Part shown: positions 56,215-64,000 of the stretch, piece after piece
How positions within the stretch are numbered: position 1 is the first letter of the stretch
Layout: each line of letters starts with the position of its first letter
Source of the DNA: Corynebacterium bovis DSM 20582 = CIP 54.80
GTDB taxonomy: Bacteria > Actinomycetota > Actinomycetes > Mycobacteriales > Mycobacteriaceae
DNA length: 64,000 nt
Assembly: GCF_030408615.1 (NCBI RefSeq)
Contig: NZ_CP047187.1
Span: 2,108,001-2,172,000 of the forward strand
Reading direction: 5' to 3'
The notes under the pieces: generated by a model
What the model saw: only the letters and a program-made list of their open reading frames with translations
What the model was told of the DNA's origin: nothing
Database searches by the model: none
Program-made: the position numbers and the translations under genes

Positions 56215-59200
56215 GTGACGGTCCCCCCGCAGTACCTCCGCTCCGCCGCGGCCCCCGCCCCGCGGAACCTCGTCGACGTCCTCCGCGCCACCGCCGCGCG
56301 CTGGCCGGACGCCGCGGCCGTCGACGACGGCCGGGGCGTCCTCAGCTACGCCGAGCTCGTCGCCGAGGTCGAGGACGGCGCCCGCCGTCTCGCGGCGCTC
56401 GGGGTCCGGCGCGGGGACCGCGTCGGCGTGCGGATGCCCTCGGGGGACCGCGCCCTCTACACCGCGATCCTCTCCGTCCTCGCCGCCGGGGCCGCCTACG
56501 TCCCCGTCGACGCCGACGACCCGGAGGAGCGCGCCGAGCTCGTCTTCGGCGAGGCGGGGATCGTCGTCCTCCACGGTCCCGACGGACCCGTCCGCACCGA
56601 CGGCACACCCCCGCCGGACACCGACCCGGACACCGCGCCGGAGCCCGACGGCCCGACGCCGGACAGCGACGCCTGGATCATCTTCACCTCCGGCTCGACG
56701 GGCCGCCCGAAGGGCGTCGCCGTCACCCACCGCAGCGCCGCGGCGTTCGTCGACGCCGAGGCGGACCTGTTCTGCCGCGACGAGCCGCTCGGCCCGGACG
56801 ACCGGGTGCTCGCCGGCCTGTCCGTCGCCTTCGACGCGTCGTGCGAGGAGATGTGGCTCGCGTGGCGGCACGGCGCGTGCCTCGTCCCCGCGCCCCGGGC
56901 GCTCGTCCGCTCGGGCGTCGACCTCGGACCGTGGCTCATCTCCCGGGGCGTCACCGTCGTCTCCACCGTCCCCACCCTCGCGGGCCTGTGGCCGGACGAG
57001 GCGCTCGACGCCGTCCGCCTCCTCATCTTCGGCGGCGAGGCGTGCCCGCCGGAGCTCGCCGCCCGGCTCGCGACCCCGGACCGGGAGCTGTGGAACACCT
57101 ACGGCCCGACGGAGGCGACGGTCGTCGCGTGCGCCGCGCCGATGGACGGCGTCTCCCCCGTGTCGATCGGCCTGCCGTTGGCCGGCTGGGACCTCGCCGT
57201 CGTCGACGCGGACGGCGCCCCCGTGCCCGTCGGCGGCACCGGTGAGCTCGTCATCGGCGGCGTGGGCCTGGCCCGCTACCTCGACCCGGAGAAGGACGCG
57301 GAGAAGTACGCCCCGGCCCCGACCCTCGGCTGGGAGCGGGCGTACCGCTCCGGCGACCACGTCCGGCTCGAGGAGGACGGCCTGTACTTCGTCGGCCGCG
57401 TCGACGACCAGGTGAAGATCGGCGGCCGCCGCATCGAGCTCGGGGAGGTCGACGCCGCGTGTTCCGCGGTGCCGGGCGTCCGCTCGTCCGCGGTCGTCGT
57501 CCGGACGACCGGGGGCGGCGACCGCGTGCTCGTCGCCTACGTCTCCGGCGACGTCACCCCGGACGACGCCCGCGCCCACCTGCGGGACAGCCTCCCCGCG
57601 GCGATGGTGCCGCGCGTGTGCGTGCTCGACGAGCTGCCCGTGACGACGTCCGGCAAGGTCGACCGGAAGGCCCTGCCGTGGCCGCTGCCCGCGCAGGGGC
57701 CGGCGGGCGACGGCTTCTCCACCCCCACCGAGGAGTGGCTCGGCCGGCTGTGGTCGGAGTCCCTCGGCACGGAGGTCGCGGACGCGGACGCGGACTTCTT
57801 CTCCCTCGGCGGCACGTCCCTCGGCGCGGCGACGCTCGTCGCCCGCGTCCGCGAGGTCGCCCCGACGGTGTCGGTGCGCGACCTCTACGACCGCAGCCGG
57901 CTCGGGGCCTTCGCCGCCTTCGTCGACGACCACACGACCGGGGCGGCGGAGGACACCCCGCTGCCCCGGCCCGTCGGCGCGCGGACGCGCCTGCTCCAGG
58001 CGCTCATCCAGGTTCCCGCGATGACGCTCGTCGGGGCGCGGTGGCTGACGTGGCTGCTCGTCGCCGACGCGGTGCTCGGCGTCGGCGGGGTGCCGTGGTG
58101 GCTCGCGCTCGCCGCCGTCGTGGTCGTCGTCACCCCCCTCGGCCGCCTGCCGCTGAGCGCGGCGGCCGTCCGCCTCGTCACCCGCGGCGTCACCGCCGGC
58201 GACCACCCGCGGGGCGGCTCCGTCCACCTGCGGCTGTGGGCGGCGGAACGGATCGCGGACACGTCCGGCGCGCGCGGCCTCGCCGGCGCGACGTGGATCA
58301 CGACGTACGCCCGGTGGCTCGGCGCGGACGTCGGCCGGGGTGTCCAGCTCCACACGCTGCCCCCGGTGACGGGGATGCTCACCCTCGGCGACCACTGCTC
58401 CGTCGAGCAGGAGGTCGACCTCCGCGGGTACTGGGTCGACGGGGACGTCGTCCACGTCGGCCCCGTCAGCGTCGGCCCGGGCGCGACGGTCGGGGCCCGC
58501 TCCACCCTCCTGCCGGGCACGCGGATCGGCCGCGACGCCCACGTCGAGGCGGGGTCCTGCGTCACGGGCGACCGGAAGGTCAAGGCCCGGAGCCGGTGGG
58601 CCGGCTCGCCGGCCGCGAAAGTCGGCCGGGCGCGGCACCGCTTCCCGGACCAGGCCCCGCCGCGCCGCCGGCACTGGGTCGCGGTGTACGGCGTGAGCAG
58701 CGTCGTCCTCGACCTGCTCCCCCTCGTCGCCCTCCTCGTCGGCGCGGCGGCGGACCTCGCGGCGACGACGGCGCTCACGGGCACGCCCCTGTCCGGCGCG
58801 GACGCGGGCTGGGTGCTCACGGCGGTGCTCCTCGGCGCCCCGGCCGGGCTCGTCGTCTTCGCCGCGTACACCGCGCTGACGTGGCTGCTCGTGCGGCTGC
58901 TGTCGCTGGGCCTCCGGCCCGGGGTGTGGCCGGTGCGCAGCCACCGGGGCTGGCGGGTGTGGGCCGTCGAGCGGCTCATGGACGCCGCCCGGACGCACCT
59001 GTTCCCCCTGTACGCCGCGCAGCTCACCCCGGCGTGGTTCCGGAGCCTCGGCGCGACCGTCGGCCGGGACGCGGAGATCTCCACCGCGGTCATGGTCCCC
59101 CGGTTCACCGAGGTGCGCGACGGGGCGTTCCTCGCCGACGACACGATGGTCGGCGGCTACGAGCTCGGCGGGGGCGGCTGGCTCCTCACGGGGCCGACGC

Positions 59201-60096
59201 GCGTCGGCAAGCGGTCGTTCCTCGGCAACTCGGGCATCGCCGCCCCGCAGCGCACGTTGAAGAAGAACAGTCTCGTCGCGGTGCTCTCGTCGACGCCGCG
59301 GAAGGCGAAGGCCGGGTCGAACTGGCTGGGCAGCCCGCCGGAGCGGCTGCGTCGGGTCGAGGTGGACACCGGGGGGTCCGACGAACGCACCTACCGGCCG
59401 TCGTTCCGGCTCAAGGCCGCGCGCGGGGTCGTGGAGACGCTGCGGCTCACCGCCCCGATGACGTCCGCGCTCATCGCGGCGGCGGTCCTCGCGGGCCTGC
59501 AGTGGCTGCTCGTCGCCGCCGGCGGCGGGCTCGGCGGGGCGGCGGTGGCGCTCGTCCTGTCCGGCCCGGTGCTCGCCGCCGCGGGCGCGGTCGCCGCCGT
59601 CGTCACCGTCGCCGTGAAGTGGCTGTGCGTCGGGCGGATCCGGGCGGGCGACCACCTGCTGTGGTCGGGGTTCGTGTGGGTCAACGAGCTCCAGGACCAG
59701 TTCGTCGAGACGGTCGCGGGGCCGTGGTTCCTCAGCCACACCTCGGGCACGGCGAGCCTGTCGGTGTTCCTCCGCGCGCTCGGCGCCCGGATCGGGCGCG
59801 GGGCGTGGATCGAGAGCTACTGGCTGCCGGAGGCGGACCTCTGCGAGATCGGCCGGGGCGCGACCGTCGGCCCCGGGTGCGTCGTGCAGACCCACCTGTT
59901 CCAGGACCGGGTCATGAGCCTCGACCGGGTGACCGTCGGGGACGGGGCGACGCTCGGCCCGCACTCCGTCGCCCTCCCGGCGTCGTCCCTCGGCGCGGGG
60001 ACGACGGTCGGCCCGGCGTCACTGGTCATGCGCGGCGACCGGCTGCCCGCGCACACCCGGTGGCAGGGCAACCCCGTGGAGACGGTCGCCGACTAG
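56215..60096 (+). CDS. Membrane NRPS-like synthetase of Pls/PosA type (epsilon-poly-lysine-synthetase-like)
   Basis: The 1293-residue protein has an adenylation domain (residues about 10-490; TSGSTGRPKG, NTYGPTE, YRSGDHVR, TTSGKVDRKAL), a carrier domain with phosphopantetheine Ser535 (LGGTSLG), then about 700 residues with six membrane helices flanking three left-handed-beta-helix, acyltransferase-like domains (hexapeptide repeats near 715-800, 935-1010, 1195-1285). That is the architecture of Streptomyces epsilon-poly-L-lysine synthetase (about 1319 residues). Ten specificity residues read D207 A208 E211 S250 I271 G273 T295 V303 V304 K481, close to a lysine code I recall (DAESIGSVCK). There is no condensation or thioesterase domain. 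The product is unproved. Confidence 0.85.
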   Translation: MTVPPQYLRSAAAPAPRNLVDVLRATAARWPDAAAVDDGRGVLSYAELVAEVEDGARRLAALGVRRGDRVGVRMPSGDRALYTAILSVLAAGAAYVPVDADDPEERAELVFGEAGIVVLHGPDGPVRTDGTPPPDTDPDTAPEPDGPTPDSDAWIIFTSGSTGRPKGVAVTHRSAAAFVDAEADLFCRDEPLGPDDRVLAGLSVAFDASCEEMWLAWRHGACLVPAPRALVRSGVDLGPWLISRGVTVVSTVPTLAGLWPDEALDAVRLLIFGGEACPPELAARLATPDRELWNTYGPTEATVVACAAPMDGVSPVSIGLPLAGWDLAVVDADGAPVPVGGTGELVIGGVGLARYLDPEKDAEKYAPAPTLGWERAYRSGDHVRLEEDGLYFVGRVDDQVKIGGRRIELGEVDAACSAVPGVRSSAVVVRTTGGGDRVLVAYVSGDVTPDDARAHLRDSLPAAMVPRVCVLDELPVTTSGKVDRKALPWPLPAQGPAGDGFSTPTEEWLGRLWSESLGTEVADADADFFSLGGTSLGAATLVARVREVAPTVSVRDLYDRSRLGAFAAFVDDHTTGAAEDTPLPRPVGARTRLLQALIQVPAMTLVGARWLTWLLVADAVLGVGGVPWWLALAAVVVVVTPLGRLPLSAAAVRLVTRGVTAGDHPRGGSVHLRLWAAERIADTSGARGLAGATWITTYARWLGADVGRGVQLHTLPPVTGMLTLGDHCSVEQEVDLRGYWVDGDVVHVGPVSVGPGATVGARSTLLPGTRIGRDAHVEAGSCVTGDRKVKARSRWAGSPAAKVGRARHRFPDQAPPRRRHWVAVYGVSSVVLDLLPLVALLVGAAADLAATTALTGTPLSGADAGWVLTAVLLGAPAGLVVFAAYTALTWLLVRLLSLGLRPGVWPVRSHRGWRVWAVERLMDAARTHLFPLYAAQLTPAWFRSLGATVGRDAEISTAVMVPRFTEVRDGAFLADDTMVGGYELGGGGWLLTGPTRVGKRSFLGNSGIAAPQRTLKKNSLVAVLSSTPRKAKAGSNWLGSPPERLRRVEVDTGGSDERTYRPSFRLKAARGVVETLRLTAPMTSALIAAAVLAGLQWLLVAAGGGLGGAAVALVLSGPVLAAAGAVAAVVTVAVKWLCVGRIRAGDHLLWSGFVWVNELQDQFVETVAGPWFLSHTSGTASLSVFLRALGARIGRGAWIESYWLPEADLCEIGRGATVGPGCVVQTHLFQDRVMSLDRVTVGDGATLGPHSVALPASSLGAGTTVGPASLVMRGDRLPAHTRWQGNPVETVAD

Positions 60097-61022
60097 TCGC
60101 CGATCTGGTCCCGGCCCCGCTTGACGATCCGCGGGTCCGGCTCCCCCACGACGGCGTGGTCCTTGCCCGTGTACTCGAACTTGCTGAGGACGTAGCGCAT
60201 GGCGTTGATGCGGGCGCGCTTCTTGTCGTTCGACTTGATGGTGATCCACGGCGACTCGTTGGTGTCCGTGTACCGGAACTGCTCCTCCTTCGCCCGGGTG
60301 TAGTCGTCCCACCGGTCGAGGGAGGCGAGGTCCATGGGCGAGAGCTTCCACTGGCGGACCGGGTCGACCTGGCGGATCGCGAAGCGGGTGCGCTGCTCGG
60401 TCCGCGTGACGGAGAACCACAGCTTCGTCAGGCTGATGCCCGAGCCCATGATCATGTTCTCCAGCATCGGCACCTCGCGGAGGAACTCCGCGTGCTGCTC
60501 GTTCGTGCAGAAGCCCATGACCCGTTCGACACCGGAGCGGTTGTACCAGGAGCGGTCGAAGAAGACGATCTCCCCGCCCGCCGGGAAGTTCTGGATGTAC
60601 CGCTGGAAGTACCAGGAGGTCGCCTCCCGGGGGGACGGCTTCTCCAGGGCGACGGTCCGGGCGCCGCGGGGGTTGAGGTGCTCGTTGAAGCGCTTGATCG
60701 TGCCGCCCTTGCCGGCGGCGTCCCGGCCCTCGAAGAGGATGATGTGCTTCTGGCCGGTCTCCTTCGTCCAGTTCTGCCACTTCAGCAGTTCGATCTGGAG
60801 GGAGCGCTTCGTCGTCTCGTACTCGTCGCGGCTCATCCGCTCGTCGTAGGGGTAGTTCTCACGCCAGGTGTCGACGCGGTGACCGTCCGGGGTGATGAGG
60901 ACGGGGTCGTCCTCGTCCGAGTCGTCGACGATGTACCCCTCGGTCGCCGCGAGGTCGACGACGTGGAAGCCCTCCCCCGGGGTGTCCGCCGAGCCGTCAC
61001 GTGGTCCGCTGCTGTTCGCCAT
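60093..61022 (-). CDS. ppk2: Polyphosphate kinase 2
   Basis: PPK2 (309 residues) transfers phosphate between polyphosphate and nucleotides (GTP or ATP). It has Walker A EGRDAAGKGG, Walker B-like FFDRSWYNRSGVERVMGF, and an acidic N-terminal segment of about 60 residues. ATG 61022 is chosen (GGAG six bases upstream); an in-frame ATG three codons earlier is possible. In C. glutamicum ppk2B lies beside the porA/porH and groEL2 genes, as here. Its stop shares CTAG with the convergent synthetase gene. Confidence 0.95.
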   Translation of the reverse strand: MANSSGPRDGSADTPGEGFHVVDLAATEGYIVDDSDEDDPVLITPDGHRVDTWRENYPYDERMSRDEYETTKRSLQIELLKWQNWTKETGQKHIILFEGRDAAGKGGTIKRFNEHLNPRGARTVALEKPSPREATSWYFQRYIQNFPAGGEIVFFDRSWYNRSGVERVMGFCTNEQHAEFLREVPMLENMIMGSGISLTKLWFSVTRTEQRTRFAIRQVDPVRQWKLSPMDLASLDRWDDYTRAKEEQFRYTDTNESPWITIKSNDKKRARINAMRYVLSKFEYTGKDHAVVGEPDPRIVKRGRDQIGD

Positions 61023-61092
61023 GGGCTCCATCGTAGTGGCACGACCGGCCCCGGCACCGGACAACGGCGGTGGGTGCACCCGCGGACACGCG

Positions 61093-61120
61093 AAAGGCCC
61101 GGCACAGAGGCCGGGCCTTT
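61093..61120. terminator. Intrinsic terminator after the porin-like gene
   Basis: AAAGGCCCGGC-ACAGAG-GCCGGGCCTTT forms a perfect 11-bp stem with a six-base loop. It lies 37 bases beyond the stop of the small minus-strand gene, separating it from ppk2. The A/T ends of the stem give short T runs in both directions. Confidence 0.88.
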
Positions 61121-61157
61121 GATCCACACCTCACCGGCGTGGACCGCGAGCTCCCGA

Positions 61158-61271
61158 TTACTTGGTGGAGCTGGACACGACGGTGAGGACGTCCTTGAGG
61201 CCGGAGAAGAGGTCCTTCAGGCCGGAGAAGAAGGTCTTGACCTGGCCGACGATGTCGAGGATCTGCTGCAT
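61158..61271 (-). CDS. 37-residue amphipathic peptide, PorA/PorH-like porin candidate
   Basis: ATG 61271 follows GAAGGAG, and the frame ends at TAA 61160-61158, giving 37 residues. Apart from a Ser/Thr tail it is one predicted amphipathic helix and contains a doubled heptad (F/L-FSGLKD twice, residues about 14-28). There is no signal peptide. In C. glutamicum the channel-forming PorA (45 aa) and PorH (57 aa) genes sit between groEL2 and ppk2, the same spot. The gene has its own promoter and terminator, indicating a strong monocistronic message. An in-frame ATG 22 codons upstream (61337) exists but lacks a ribosome site. Confidence 0.75.
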   Translation of the reverse strand: MQQILDIVGQVKTFFSGLKDLFSGLKDVLTVVSSSTK

Positions 61272-61356
61272 GGGGTACTCCTTCGATGAGGCGCCGGCCC
61301 CTGTGGCGGACCGGCGGAACAGTGTGGAGGCACCCATGGTCAGGTGCCCGCCAAGA

Positions 61357-61384
61357 AGATTAGCACCACATCTGCAGCGCGCAA
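61357..61384 (-). promoter_or_regulatory. Sigma-A-type promoter of the porin-like gene
   Basis: On the minus strand -35 TTGCGC (61384-61379) is followed after 16 bases by -10 TAATCT (61362-61357). The start of transcription would be near 61350, giving a leader of about 80 bases. It lies between the groEL2 stop and the small gene. Confidence 0.7.
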
Positions 61385-61395
61385 GTCGGACGGGG

Positions 61396-63060
<1,665 letters not shown>

Positions 63061-63184
63061 TTACAGATTTGGACGCGACACGTGCGGATCAGACCCAGCG
63101 CCCGCGACGGCACGGACGGACGGTTGTCGCGACGTCCACCCTCACTGCATCTGACTGGTGACCGTCACCGCCGGGGCCCACGGT

Positions 63185-63204
63185 CCCGGGTCGGACGACC
63201 CGGG
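63185..63204. repeat. Perfect 20-bp palindrome in the groEL leader
   Basis: CCCGGGTCG-GA-CGACCCGGG is symmetric over nine-base arms. It starts two bases after the CIRCE element in the direction of transcription, so the groEL mRNA should carry a strong GC hairpin near its 5' end. Confidence 0.8.
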
Positions 63205-63206
63205 AT

Positions 63207-63233
63207 CTGGCACTCACACAGTGACAGTGCTAA
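63207..63233 (-). promoter_or_regulatory. CIRCE element (HrcA operator) of groEL2
   Basis: On the minus strand TTAGCACTG-N9-GAGTGCCAG matches the CIRCE consensus TTAGCACTC-N9-GAGTGCTAA in 15 of 18 arm positions. It overlaps the predicted transcription start, so HrcA binding would block initiation under non-stress conditions. Confidence 0.92.
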
Positions 63234-63238
63234 CCCCG

Positions 63239-63267
63239 TTTCTAGCAGTCCCCGTGCCCGAGTGCAA
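63239..63267 (-). promoter_or_regulatory. Sigma-A promoter of groEL2
   Basis: On the minus strand -35 TTGCAC (63267-63262) and -10 TAGAAA (63244-63239) are separated by exactly 17 bases; the start point falls inside CIRCE. The leader to the ATG is about 190 bases. The rest of the 302-base gap 63043-63344 holds only this leader and the upstream part of the M20 gene promoter. Confidence 0.75.
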
Positions 63268-63344
63268 GGGATGTCGGCGGCCCCCGACGGGTTCCCGACG
63301 GGATGTCGGCGGGGCCGCGGACCCGGGTGCGTAGGGTGACGGAC

Positions 63345-64000
63345 ATGAGCACCGACAGCACCCTCACGCCCGCCGCCGCGCGGGCCGCCCTCGACGCCCA
63401 GATGCCGTTCATCCGCGACGCCCTCACCGAGCTCGTGGCCTTCCGTTCCGTCCACTCCGCCCCCGGGCTGGAGGAGGACAACGCCGCCGCCGCGGCCTGG
63501 GTCGTCTCCGCGTTCCGTGACGCAGGGGTCCCCGTCGAACCCCACCTCACCAGCGACGGGACGACGAGCGTCATCGGCCTGCGCGAACCGGCCCCGGGCC
63601 ACCCGACGATCCTCCTCTACTCCCACTTCGACGTCCAGCCCGCGTCGGACACCACGCACTGGACGTCCTCCCCGTGGGAGCTCACCGAGCGCGACGGCCG
63701 GTGGTACGGCCGCGGGGCCGCCGACTGCAAGGGCAACCTCGTCATGCACCTCGGCGTCCTCCGCGCCCTCCGCGAGCTCACCCCCGACCACCCCGAGCTC
63801 GGCCGCATCGGCGTGCGCGTCGTCGTCGAGGGCTCGGAGGAGCGCGGCGGCCACGGCCTCGAGGACCTCCTCGCCGCGCGCCCGGAGCTCTTCGCCGCGG
63901 ACACCTTCCTCATCGCGGACTCCGGGAACGACGCCGTCGGCGTCCCCTCCCTCTGCACCGCCCTCCGCGGCTCGGCGCCCGTGACGGTCCGGCTCCGCAC
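63345..64000 (+). CDS. M20-family metallopeptidase/dipeptidase, N-terminal part (runs off the right end)
   Basis: The frame is open from ATG 63345 to the window end (218 complete codons). The M20 zinc signature is complete in this part: LLYSHFDVQP with the first His-x-Asp pair, RGAADCKGN with the bridging Asp, and VVVEGSEERGG with the catalytic Glu. Such enzymes cleave dipeptides or acyl-amino acids in the cytoplasm. TAGGGT (63332-63337) seven bases before the ATG suggests a leaderless message. Substrate and the dimerisation domain cannot be judged. Confidence 0.92.
   Translation, partial: MSTDSTLTPAAARAALDAQMPFIRDALTELVAFRSVHSAPGLEEDNAAAAAWVVSAFRDAGVPVEPHLTSDGTTSVIGLREPAPGHPTILLYSHFDVQPASDTTHWTSSPWELTERDGRWYGRGAADCKGNLVMHLGVLRALRELTPDHPELGRIGVRVVVEGSEERGGHGLEDLLAARPELFAADTFLIADSGNDAVGVPSLCTALRGSAPVTVRLR

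Overview
The window is a 64 kb piece of a very GC-rich actinobacterial chromosome, almost certainly a high-GC Corynebacterium or a close mycolic-acid relative. The case rests on gene content and order recalled from Corynebacterium glutamicum: thrE, a Lys-rich protein, otsA, a lipoprotein, otsB and an IpsA-type LacI regulator, then a zinc ABC transporter; ftsH-hpt-tilS-dacB followed by folE-folP-folB-folK; and groEL2, a tiny amphipathic protein and ppk2. The species cannot be named from sequence alone. No rRNA, tRNA, CRISPR array, insertion sequence or phage gene was seen, and coding density is extreme.

Layout. 1-5.0 kb: end of thrE, then trehalose synthesis (otsA, otsB) with an IpsA-like regulator. 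5.1-7.4 kb: zinc/manganese ABC transporter behind an AT-rich palindrome. 7.3-8.9 kb: membrane protein and divergent TetR regulator with paired operators. 8.9-14.1 kb: ene-reductase, TrmH-type rRNA methylase, cysS, ispF, ispD, carD. 14.3-18.5 kb: lipoprotein, radA, anchored protein, beta-carbonic anhydrase, mutY. 18.5-22.4 kb: brnQ and clpC. 22.6-27.7 kb: acyl-CoA synthetase, thiD and two acyl-CoA dehydrogenases. 27.7-32.0 kb: lysS, an HNH protein, flavohemoprotein and its NsrR-like sensor. 32.1-42.9 kb: one long leftward block for pantothenate (panD, panC), folate (folK, folB, folP, folE), FtsH, purine salvage (hpt), tRNA modification (tilS) and a DD-carboxypeptidase.

42.9-54.3 kb is the clearest accessory module, a homoprotocatechuate (3,4-dihydroxyphenylacetate) meta-cleavage pathway. 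A phenol-hydroxylase-type monooxygenase and an aromatic-acid/H+ symporter run leftward. An FAH-RraA fusion, a GntR regulator, HpaE, HpaD, HpaH, HpaI and a succinate-semialdehyde dehydrogenase run rightward. Together they would take a (hydroxy)phenylacetate to pyruvate and succinate. Near-identical 14-bp palindromes sit on the predicted promoters of all three transcription units, which suggests one GntR regulon.

54.3-64 kb: small SRPBCC protein, pyrophosphatase, rhodanese, a MarR regulator directly ahead of a 1293-residue membrane-bound NRPS-like enzyme built like epsilon-poly-lysine synthetase, polyphosphate kinase 2, a 37-residue porin-like peptide gene with its own promoter and terminator, groEL2 under a CIRCE operator, and the start of an M20 peptidase. 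The strongest leads are the poly-lysine-synthetase-like enzyme, the FAH-RraA fusion with its shared operator, the porin-like microgene, and a CTG start for radA.
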